Assembly (NCBI GenBank): GCA_016930895.1
Contig: JAFGFV010000388.1
Coordinates: 1 to 8,783 of the forward strand
Direction of reading: 5' to 3'
Length of the DNA stretch: 8,783 nucleotides
Source of the DNA: Spirochaetales bacterium
GTDB lineage: Bacteria > Spirochaetota > Spirochaetia > SZUA-6 > DRHE01
Shown here: positions 1-5,232 of the stretch, one piece after another
Layout: each line of letters starts with the position of its first letter
Numbering within the stretch: position 1 is the first letter of the stretch
Made by a program: the position numbers and the translations under genes
The notes under the pieces: model-generated
Told to the model about the DNA's origin: nothing
Databases searched by the model: none
The model's input: the letters and a program-made list of their open reading frames with translations, nothing else

Positions 1-19
1 CAGGAGTGGACGGTGCCGC

Positions 20-1321
20 CTATCCCGGAAGCTCCTCCAGAACGGAGGGGTCCCCGCCGCTCAGCACGCACTCCGCGAGCAGGAAGGCGGCCACGGCGCT
101 CCTGCGCCTCACCATGTCTCGCCCACCCCGGAACCGGAAGCCCAGACATCGCCCCGCCCCGGAGCTCATCCTGGCTGCGATCCAGACGGAGCCGACCGGC
201 TTGAGCGCGGATCCCCCCTCGGGACCGGCAACGCCGGTCACCGCGGCGGCCAGGTCCGTACCGGAGACCTGCAGCAGTCCCGAACACATGGCCTCCGCCG
301 CCTCCCGGGATACGGCCCCAGAACCCTCGAGCAGGGAGGGCTGCACCCCGAGGAGTCGGGTCTTGGCCGCGTTGTCGTAGGCCACGACGCCGCCCCAGAA
401 CACCCGGGAACTGCCCGGCAGGTCTGTGAGCAGCTTGCTCAGCAGTCCCCCCGTGCAGGACTCGGCGAAGCTTGCAGTCAGCCCCCGGGAATCCAGCAGC
501 CGGAACAACCGTTCGACCGGCCGCTCGTCCCCGGAGCGGACCAGGAGCTCCCCGAGCTCCCCACGCAGGGCGCCCAGCACTCCCTCGCGTTGTTCCCGCG
601 AGCCTCCGCGAAGGGTCAGGACGATCCGATCCTCCGTCACCCGGGTGCCCCACAGCACCTCCTGTCCCCCCTCCCCCTTCCGGCGGAGCTCCTGGAGCGA
701 CTGCTCGAGGACCGACTCCGAGGTCAGCAGCACGTTCGCCACCAGTTCCCCGCCCCCCCCGGCCGGCACCCGGGGGCTCAGGCGGGGCAGGAGCTCCTCC
801 AGGAACATCGGCTCCAGCTCCGCAGGCGGTCCCGGGAGGGCGGCCACCAGGGCACCCCCCACCCTGCCGCAGAACCCGGCCGCGGTGCCCCTGGAGTTCG
901 GCAGCACCTCGAACCCCGCCGGAATGTACGCCTGCTTCCGGTTGGCGGGGGGGACCGCGCGGCCGCCTCCCCGGGCGTAGCGGGCCACCAGGCTTTCCCA
1001 TAGAGATTCGTGGAACTCGAGCCTTGCGCCGGCCACCTCCGCCACGATCTCCCGGGTCAGGTCATCGGAAGTCGGGCCCAGTCCGCCGGTCACCAGCACC
1101 AGGTCCGCCCCGTCGACCGCCCGGCGCAGCTCCTCTCGGAAGATTTCCGTCTCGTCGGGTACTTGCACCCCCTTCAGGACCTCGAGCCCCATGCCCTTGA
1201 GCGTCGCCCCGAGAAAACGGAAATGGGTATTGAGGATCACCCCGTCGGAGAGCTCGGTGCCCACGGACAGCAGCACCGCCGTGCGCAGCTCGGCGGCGGC
1301 TCCCGGGCGGGAGTCAGACAC
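20..1321 (-). CDS. cinA: CinA-family protein (MoaB-like domain plus nicotinamide-nucleotide amidase domain)
   Basis: This is a full-length two-domain CinA of 433 residues, the usual length for the family. Residues 15-180 form the MoaB/molybdopterin-binding-like domain, with SVGTEL at 19-24 and VTGGLGPTSDDLT at 77-89. Residues 265-425 form the C-terminal amidase domain, with AESCTGG at 286-292 and TGVAGP at 362-367. In characterised relatives the C-terminal domain deamidates NMN in pyridine-nucleotide recycling, and the N-terminal domain can act as an ADP-ribose pyrophosphatase; which activities apply here is inferred. The start is GTG (minus codon at 1321-1319), which overlaps the bactofilin stop in an 8-bp GTGTCTGA, so translation is probably coupled. 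The stop is TAG. Only 19 bases follow to the window edge, and no terminator is visible there. No competence genes are present in the window, so the historical name should not be read as a role. Confidence 0.95.
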   Translation of the reverse strand: MSDSRPGAAAELRTAVLLSVGTELSDGVILNTHFRFLGATLKGMGLEVLKGVQVPDETEIFREELRRAVDGADLVLVTGGLGPTSDDLTREIVAEVAGARLEFHESLWESLVARYARGGGRAVPPANRKQAYIPAGFEVLPNSRGTAAGFCGRVGGALVAALPGPPAELEPMFLEELLPRLSPRVPAGGGGELVANVLLTSESVLEQSLQELRRKGEGGQEVLWGTRVTEDRIVLTLRGGSREQREGVLGALRGELGELLVRSGDERPVERLFRLLDSRGLTASFAESCTGGLLSKLLTDLPGSSRVFWGGVVAYDNAAKTRLLGVQPSLLEGSGAVSREAAEAMCSGLLQVSGTDLAAAVTGVAGPEGGSALKPVGSVWIAARMSSGAGRCLGFRFRGGRDMVRRRSAVAAFLLAECVLSGGDPSVLEELPG

Positions 1322-1727
1322 TCTGGGTGGCTTTCTTGATCTGCTCCACTGGAGCCGAAAAGATGTCCACGGACTCCGGCCCCTTGATCATCTCGCACTT
1401 GCCTTCGAACACCACCCCATCGGCGATGTTCAGCTTGGCCGTGCGGATGTTGCCGAAGACCTTGCCGGTGGACAGCATCTCGAGGCGCTCGCTGGCCTCG
1501 ACGTTTCCCCGCACCACGCCGCCGATCACCACGGCCCCCACCTTGATGTTCGCCTTGACCATGGCGCCGTTTTCGACGTAGAGAAACCCCGGGGCCTGGA
1601 TCTCCCCCTCGAAGTGCCCGTCGATCTTGAGAGAGTCCTTGAAGCGCAGGATTCCGTTGAAGTTGGTCTCCTTGCCCAGGGTGGTGACGATCTTCTCGTG
1701 TACTTTGTGCTCGTTGTTCTTGGCCAT
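1314..1727 (-). CDS. Bactofilin (polymer-forming cytoskeletal protein)
   Basis: The 137-residue protein fits the bactofilin family: a short polar N-terminus (residues 1-17), then a right-handed beta-helix core (about 18-115) made of repeating Gly/Val/Ile turns. Characteristic stretches are LKIDGHFEGEI at 33-43, VGAVVIGGVVRGNV at 63-76, and LEMLSTGKVFGNI followed by LNIADGVVFEGKCEM at 82-113. Bactofilins assemble nucleotide-free filaments under the inner membrane and position cell-wall or chemosensory machinery; helical shape in some bacteria depends on them. There is no membrane segment, so it is cytoplasmic or peripheral. The ATG start lies 24 bp after the TPR gene stop; the Shine-Dalgarno is weak (GGAA about 5-7 bases upstream, with an AGGGAAG farther up), consistent with reliance on operon translation. 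The 3' end overlaps cinA. The family call is secure; the partner and the process served here are unknown. Confidence 0.95.
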   Translation of the reverse strand: MAKNNEHKVHEKIVTTLGKETNFNGILRFKDSLKIDGHFEGEIQAPGFLYVENGAMVKANIKVGAVVIGGVVRGNVEASERLEMLSTGKVFGNIRTAKLNIADGVVFEGKCEMIKGPESVDIFSAPVEQIKKATQSV

Positions 1728-1751
1728 GGTTTTCCGGCGTCTTCCCTGCGT

Positions 1752-1973
1752 TTATTTGGTGGTCCGGACGATCACCCCGTCCCAGTCCTCCGGCGGCGGG
1801 CTCTTGACGTATTCCGCGCAACGCTTGAAATACACGATGGAAGGCCCGTCCTTTGGGTCGAGCTTCAGGGCCTGGGCGAAACAGCCCTTCGCCTCCTGGA
1901 ATTTCATCAGCTTGTAGAAGTTGCGCCCCTTGGCGAACCACTCCAGGACCGCCTTCTTGGTCTCGGAGATCAT
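1752..1973 (-). CDS. Small single-TPR protein resembling the C-terminal tail of class III adenylate cyclases
   Basis: A 73-residue cytoplasmic protein. Residues 8-42 form one TPR-like helical pair (FAKGRNFYKLMKFQEAKGCF, then a helix ending in LKLDPKDGPS). A third helix with YFKRCAEY follows at 48-55, then the tail PPPEDWDGVIVRTTK. The combination of a TPR, DGPS, an RC-containing helix and PPP-DWDGV closely resembles the extreme C-terminus of many multidomain bacterial adenylate/guanylate cyclases, but no cyclase domain is present and the gene is complete. The ATG shares its last base with the upstream regulator's stop (ATGA at 1973-1970), and an AAGGACGAGG purine run sits just before it, so translation is likely coupled to the response regulator. 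A role as a small adaptor or docking protein is inference. It could instead be a remnant of a former cyclase, though its intact start, stop and coupling argue for a working gene. Confidence 0.85.
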   Translation of the reverse strand: MISETKKAVLEWFAKGRNFYKLMKFQEAKGCFAQALKLDPKDGPSIVYFKRCAEYVKSPPPEDWDGVIVRTTK

Positions 1974-2707
1974 GCCTCGTCCTTGTCCTGACGCTTCTTC
2001 CAGTTGCGCAGGTGCTTCTTGAGCTTGGTCTCCAGGTCCTCCAGGCTCAGGTCGCCCTTCTTGAGCCTGTCCCCCTTGACCTGCAGCTCATCGATCTCCT
2101 CCTCGAGACCTTCCAGAGTCGCCAGGATTTCCGCCCCTTGCGTGCGCACGAGCTTGATCAGCCGTTCCACCTTGTCCCGGTCCGTCGGCTCGAGGCCCTG
2201 CGCCGCCGCGAGCAGCTCGGAGATGGGCCCCTTGATGTGCTGGGTAAAAAAGATCAGGGACTTGTTCAGCGACTCCACTACGGCGATGCGCTTTTCACGC
2301 CGGGACACCTGGCGGGCCAATTCCCGGTTGCGCAGCACCGCTCGAATGCGCGCCAGCACCTCGGAAAAGTTGAAAGGCTTGGTGATGTAGTCGTCCACGC
2401 CCAGCTCGAGGCCCTCGATCTTGTCCCGCACCTCGTCCATGGCGGAAAACATGATGATCGGGGTCTCGCGGTATTTCCGGTAGGACTTGTCCTGCTTGAG
2501 TTTTTTGGCGACTTCCCACCCCGAAAGCCGGGGCATGATATTGTCCAGGATGATGAGGTCCGGGTCCGTGTCCACGACCTTCTGGAGCGCTTCCTCGCCG
2601 TCGGCGGCTTTTTCGATCGCGAACCCCAGCTTGCTGAGCATCACGTCGAAGAATTCCAGATTGATGGGTTCGTCGTCGACGATGAGAATCTTGCCCTTCA
2701 GCTTCAT
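1970..2707 (-). CDS. Response regulator: receiver domain plus helical C-terminal region, no DNA-binding domain
   Basis: The start chosen is ATG at 2707, with GAAGG eight bases upstream. The frame is open 42 codons farther, but that stretch is Arg/Gly-rich and overlaps the end of lnt. The result is 245 residues. Residues 6-128 are a CheY-like receiver with every phosphorylation residue: acidic pair D11-D12, acceptor D55 in LIILDNIMP, S88 in IIMFSA and K110 in YITKPFNF. Residues 130-240 are helical and charged, with IFFTQHIKGPISELL at 152-166 followed by a Glu/Lys-rich probable coiled coil. The H157-containing stretch is reminiscent of a histidine-kinase dimerisation helix, but no ATPase domain follows and the usual His-to-Pro spacing is off by one, so this is only a resemblance. 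No DNA-binding, GGDEF or HD output domain is present, so output is probably through protein contact. It heads the block with the TPR protein and bactofilin. No partner kinase gene is in the window. Confidence 0.93.
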   Translation of the reverse strand: MKLKGKILIVDDEPINLEFFDVMLSKLGFAIEKAADGEEALQKVVDTDPDLIILDNIMPRLSGWEVAKKLKQDKSYRKYRETPIIMFSAMDEVRDKIEGLELGVDDYITKPFNFSEVLARIRAVLRNRELARQVSRREKRIAVVESLNKSLIFFTQHIKGPISELLAAAQGLEPTDRDKVERLIKLVRTQGAEILATLEGLEEEIDELQVKGDRLKKGDLSLEDLETKLKKHLRNWKKRQDKDEA

Positions 2708-2731
2708 TGCCTTTGCCTTCGGTATGCGCCC

Positions 2732-2760
2732 ATTTTCCCGCTCTTTGCGGCTCTTGTCAA
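2732..2760 (-). promoter_or_regulatory. Candidate sigma70-type promoter for the response regulator-TPR-bactofilin-cinA block
   Basis: On the minus strand a perfect TTGACA (2760-2755) is followed by a 17-base spacer and GAAAAT (2737-2732, four of six matches to TATAAT). Transcription would start near 2725, giving a leader of about 18 nt before the ATG at 2707 that still contains the GAAGG ribosome-binding site. The TGA stop of lnt (2759-2757) lies inside the -35 hexamer, so the promoter is embedded at the gene boundary. A perfect -35 and ideal spacing stand out in such GC-rich DNA, but the -10 is imperfect and there is no experimental support. Confidence 0.5.
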
Positions 2761-4421
2761 TCCTGCGGGCTCGACTCGTGCGGCCTCGAGCCTCCGCGCC
2801 GGGCGGCCGCCCGCCGTCGCAGGCTCCCCGCAAGCCCCCAGGCCAGACCGGCGCCCGCCAGAACCAGTGCGAGAATCGCGAACCAGTCCCCCCAGCGCAG
2901 GTACAGGGTCTGCTTTTCGTCGAAGACCGGTACCTCGGCGATCAGGTACCCCTCGGTAAAGGGCTCCAGCATGGCCGTGATGCGGCCGTTCGGGTCGATC
3001 ACGCAGGTGATTCCACCGTTGGTCGAACGGACCAGCGAACGCTTGCACTCCACCGTCCGGAACAGGGCCATCGACATGTGCTGCATCTCGCAGGCTACCG
3101 CGTTGGACCAGGAATCGTTGGTCATGTTCACCAGGACCTGAGCGCCGGCGCGGATGAAGTCCCGGCAGAGGTATGCGAAAGTGTCCTCGAAGCAGATGGG
3201 CGTGGAAAAGCGCACCCCGGCCGCCTCGAAGACCGTGAGCTCCTGGCCCTTCTCCCAGAAGTGGGTGTCGGCGTTGCGGAGCCACTCGTACACCCCCGGC
3301 AGCAGCCGACGGTACGGAAAGTGCTCGGTGAACGGCACCAGGTGCAGCTTGCGGTAGGTCTCCACGATCTCGCCGCCTTCGAACAGGATCGCGGCGTTGT
3401 AGTCGACCCGGTGCTCCCTGCCGCTCTCGTCACGGGCCAGCTGCCCGTCGTCGTTGCCGACCACGAACGGCACCGGCTGGGCCCGCAGAAACTCCCGAAG
3501 GGAGCGCACGAGGCTGTACATCTCCTGATCGGTACGGTAGCGAGTGTGCCAGTCGATGGCCGGAACGAACGAGGTCTCCGACCAGATCACGATCTCGGGA
3601 TCCTCCCGCAGGGCCTGCCGGCTCAGGCGGGTCAGGATCTCCAGGGTCTTCTGGTAGGTCTTGAACCCCCCGCGCCAGGGGTCCACGTTCTGCTGGACCA
3701 GGGCGACACGCCAGCGCGGGGTGTCCTCCAGGTCCGTTCGAGTGGCCAGCCCAAATACTACGGCCCCGGCGAACAAGCCGGCGTACCCCAACAGCAGCCA
3801 CCGCTGCCCGCGCAGGCCCCCGCGGAAGCCGCGCCAGCCGTCCTTGAGAGCGTTGCCCAGCACAGCCGCCGGGAACACGACCAGCGCCGACACCCCCCAG
3901 ACTCCGGTCAGGCTGGAGAGCCTGATGAGAGGAAGAAACAGGTACTGGGAGAAGCCCATGATCCCGTAAGCGTAGCCCAGAAAGCCCTGCACCTTCGCAT
4001 ACTCGTAGCCGACCCATATGAGGGTCTGCAGCAGCGCGGCGTGGCGGGGAAAGAAGGTGTCCGCCGCCTTGAGCAGTGGGAATACCGCCAGCAGGTATAC
4101 CGAGTAGATCGGTGGGACGATCAGCAGGGTGAGGGGATGGAAGGTCGCCAGCCAGTAGTTGTGCAGCGCGTAGCTGGCGAACCCAAAAAGCGCCCCGTAC
4201 AGGCAGGTCGCCCCCCAGCCCGCGCGGTGCACCACGACGAACACCGGCACCAACGCAACGAACGCCAGGGGGAACCACCCCCAGGCGGACAGGAAACTGG
4301 GAAAGGAGAGCGCGAACAGCAGCGCCGAGGCGAGCAGCAGCGCCAGATCGGCCCCCACCCGTCTCAGGGCCGTCCGCACAGGCCGCCCCGCCGGCGGAAC
4401 CACGGTGGCTGCAGACCGCAA
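2757..4421 (-). CDS. lnt: Apolipoprotein N-acyltransferase, copy B (canonical size)
   Basis: Lnt is an inner-membrane enzyme that transfers an acyl chain from phospholipid to the alpha-amino group of the diacylglyceryl-cysteine of lipoproteins, the last maturation step. The protein is 554 residues, slightly above the usual size. Residues 25-225 hold several membrane segments, including the family-typical FLGYAYGIMGFSQ at 147-159 and LTGVWGVSALVVF at 171-183. Residues 236-500 are the periplasm-facing nitrilase-like domain; a final membrane segment (513-532) and an Arg-rich tail follow. The catalytic triad is intact: E282 (VIWSET), K358 (YRKLHLVPF) and C410 (TPICFED). E366 and E412 also match essential positions of the E. 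coli enzyme. The start is TTG, three bases after the HU stop, with GAGG nine bases upstream; GTG codons farther in have no comparable ribosome-binding site. It is probably co-transcribed with rpsT and the HU gene. Confidence 0.95.
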   Translation of the reverse strand: MRSAATVVPPAGRPVRTALRRVGADLALLLASALLFALSFPSFLSAWGWFPLAFVALVPVFVVVHRAGWGATCLYGALFGFASYALHNYWLATFHPLTLLIVPPIYSVYLLAVFPLLKAADTFFPRHAALLQTLIWVGYEYAKVQGFLGYAYGIMGFSQYLFLPLIRLSSLTGVWGVSALVVFPAAVLGNALKDGWRGFRGGLRGQRWLLLGYAGLFAGAVVFGLATRTDLEDTPRWRVALVQQNVDPWRGGFKTYQKTLEILTRLSRQALREDPEIVIWSETSFVPAIDWHTRYRTDQEMYSLVRSLREFLRAQPVPFVVGNDDGQLARDESGREHRVDYNAAILFEGGEIVETYRKLHLVPFTEHFPYRRLLPGVYEWLRNADTHFWEKGQELTVFEAAGVRFSTPICFEDTFAYLCRDFIRAGAQVLVNMTNDSWSNAVACEMQHMSMALFRTVECKRSLVRSTNGGITCVIDPNGRITAMLEPFTEGYLIAEVPVFDEKQTLYLRWGDWFAILALVLAGAGLAWGLAGSLRRRAAARRGGSRPHESSPQD

Positions 4422-4424
4422 GGG

Positions 4425-4724
4425 CTATTTCCTCAAGGACCAGGCCCTCTGCTTGAGCTCCCTGCCGGGCCGGAAAACGGCCACCCCGTGGTCTCCGACG
4501 TCCACGCTGGCCCCGGTCTTGGGATTTCTGGCCCTGCGCCCCTTGCGGAGCTTGATCTCGAAGGTCCCGAAACCCCGCAGCTCGATGACCTTGTCATCGA
4601 GAAGACCCTTCTTGATTTCCTCGAAGAAGCAGTCCAGGATCGTGTGGATGCTCTTCTTGCTTACCTTGACTCTGGGATAGATCTGCTCGATGATCTCGGC
4701 CTTGGTGAGTTTCTCACCGCTCAC
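4425..4724 (-). CDS. HU/IHF-family nucleoid DNA-binding protein
   Basis: A 99-residue protein of normal HU length. The N-terminal helices run from LTKAEIIEQI (6-15) to about residue 40. The DNA-binding beta-arm region is diagnostic: ELRGFGTFEIKLRKGRRARN at 48-67, then PKTGASVDV and FRPGRELKQR at 84-93. It would bind and bend DNA as a dimer to organise the nucleoid. HU, IHF alpha and IHF beta cannot be separated on these residues; the FRPGRELK segment is shared with IHF-like proteins. The start is GTG at 4724 with a strong AAAGGAG five bases upstream. The frame is open upstream through rpsT, but that part is a shadow and the ribosome-binding site fixes the start. It sits 91 bp after rpsT and 3 bp before lnt B. 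I recall the same HU-lnt adjacency in treponemes, which supports a spirochaete origin. Confidence 0.93.
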   Translation of the reverse strand: MSGEKLTKAEIIEQIYPRVKVSKKSIHTILDCFFEEIKKGLLDDKVIELRGFGTFEIKLRKGRRARNPKTGASVDVGDHGVAVFRPGRELKQRAWSLRK

Positions 4725-4831
4725 CGCGACTCCTTTCCGAAGGCCCCGCCGCCGGCGCCCGTAACGGCCGCCTCCACCACGGCTGCGGGAGCCGCGGCGG
4801 CAGCAGGCGCGGCCCTCAGGAGCTGGTGCTC
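4721..4831 (-). other. Ala-rich, coding-like 36-codon stretch in the -1 frame after rpsT
   Basis: Reading the -1 frame relative to rpsT from 4831 gives 36 codons and a TGA. The peptide has 13 alanines, including AAPAAAAAPAAVVEAAV. Thirty of the 36 codons end in G or C and 24 begin with G, as expected of real genes here. The TGA (4723-4721) overlaps the GTG of the HU gene as GTGA, the type of junction seen between coupled genes. It could be a C-terminal extension of S20 reached by a frameshift, a recently decayed extension, or the result of one missing G in the GGG at 4833-4831. GC-rich composition alone could also produce it. Confidence 0.3.
4754..4772 (-). other. Weak hairpin in the rpsT-HU spacer
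   Basis: An imperfect inverted repeat (plus-strand GGCGCCCGTAACGGCCGCC) can form a four-pair stem, one C-C mismatch, three more pairs and a TAA loop. It lies between the rpsT stop and the HU ribosome-binding site. It has no T-tract, so it is not a standard intrinsic terminator; it could damp read-through or protect mRNA ends. In DNA this GC-rich such stems arise often by chance. The rest of the 91-bp spacer is Ala-codon-like sequence and the HU ribosome-binding site. Confidence 0.2.
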
Positions 4832-5091
4832 CCGGTTGCGGCCAGTCTCTTCTGCAGCCGTCGCTTCTTTCGAGCTGCAGTGTTCCGATGCACGATGCCC
4901 TTGTTGACTGCGCCGTCCAGAAGACTCGAGACCTCCCTGAACTGGCCTTCCGCCTCGCCTTCGGGACCTGCCTTGACGAGCTCGACCAGCTTGCGGGTGC
5001 TGGTGCGGATCTGGGACTTGACCTTCTTGTTTCGCAGTCGTCGCTTTTCGCTCTGCTGATGCCGTTTGACGGCCGAACCTTTTCCTGACAA
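4816..5091 (-). CDS. rpsT: 30S ribosomal protein S20
   Basis: S20 binds 16S rRNA and helps assemble the bottom of the small subunit. The 91-residue product has the family's basic N-terminal helix (SAVKRHQQSEKRRLRNKKVK at 6-25, then SQIRT) and the diagnostic C-terminal GIVHRNTAARKKRRLQKRLA (65-84), with a less conserved acidic stretch between at 41-55. The start is TTG at 5091, preceded by GAAGGAG with eight bases between; no ATG or GTG alternative fits. E. coli rpsT also starts at UUG, where the weak start takes part in autogenous control; the same role here is possible but inferred. It is the first gene after the only sizeable gap and promoter in the window and leads the HU and lnt B genes. 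See the separate entry for the -1-frame Ala-rich stretch beyond its TGA. Confidence 0.95.
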   Translation of the reverse strand: MSGKGSAVKRHQQSEKRRLRNKKVKSQIRTSTRKLVELVKAGPEGEAEGQFREVSSLLDGAVNKGIVHRNTAARKKRRLQKRLAATGSTSS

Positions 5092-5141
5092 AGGGGTATC
5101 TCCTTCGCAATACTTGGCAATATAAGTTTAAACCGTACAAG
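5092..5141 (-). promoter_or_regulatory. AT-rich rpsT leader with strong Shine-Dalgarno
   Basis: The predicted untranslated leader of rpsT runs from about 5135 to 5092 and ends in GCGAAGGAGATACCCCT directly before the TTG start. The near-perfect AAGGAG at eight bases compensates for the weak start codon and decides the start of S20. No clear S20-binding mimic of 16S rRNA can be recognised by eye. Confidence 0.55.
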
Positions 5142-5170
5142 AAACTAACAGATTTCTCCAGGGATGTCAA
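5142..5170 (-). promoter_or_regulatory. Candidate sigma70-type promoter for rpsT-HU-lnt
   Basis: On the minus strand a perfect TTGACA (5170-5165) and TAGTTT (5147-5142) are separated by 17 bases, with a TG one base before the -10, making an extended -10 (TGTTAGTTT). Transcription would start near 5135, giving a leader of about 44 nt. That leader is AT-rich compared with everything around it. A second, better-matching -10 (TATATT, 5124-5119) lies downstream but has no convincing -35. Confidence 0.6.
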
Positions 5171-5173
5171 GTG

Positions 5174-5188
5174 CGACCGTTTCGGTCG
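5174..5188. promoter_or_regulatory. Perfect dyad adjacent to the rpsT -35 box
   Basis: CGACCG-TTT-CGGTCG is a perfect six-base inverted repeat with a three-base centre, three bases upstream of the TTGACA. Its placement would suit an activator or repressor binding site. It could instead be a short transcript hairpin after the glycosylase gene, but no T-tract follows on the minus strand. A second perfect palindrome, CTGCCGGCAG, lies at 5199-5208. Function is unproven. Confidence 0.35.
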
Positions 5189-5198
5189 GACCGGTTTT

Positions 5199-5208
5199 CT
5201 GCCGGCAG
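5199..5208. repeat. Ten-base palindrome in the glycosylase-rpsT gap
   Basis: CTGCCGGCAG is a perfect palindrome 25 bases after the glycosylase stop. With the ACCGGT at 5190-5195 and the dyad at 5174-5188 it makes this short gap rich in inverted repeats. It could help form a terminator-like structure without a U-tract, or be a protein site. Short GC palindromes are common by chance here. Confidence 0.25.
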
Positions 5209-5232
5209 CAGTGGCGTGTGTGGGCGGCGGGC

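Noticed and set aside
2708..2833. 42-codon N-terminal extension of the response regulator
   Set aside because: The extra residues are Arg/Gly-rich, overlap the end of lnt B, and would cross the likely promoter. The receiver fold begins right after the ATG at 2707.
2487..4907. 806-codon open frame on the plus strand
   Set aside because: Antisense to the response regulator, lnt B, HU and rpsT, with shadow-type composition and no motif.
4725..5120. Upstream extension of the HU frame across rpsT
   Set aside because: It is the rpsT sequence in another frame. AAAGGAG five bases before the GTG at 4724 gives a normal 99-residue HU protein.
5174..5232. Rho-independent terminator after the glycosylase gene
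   Set aside because: Short inverted repeats are present, but none is followed by a T-tract on the minus strand.
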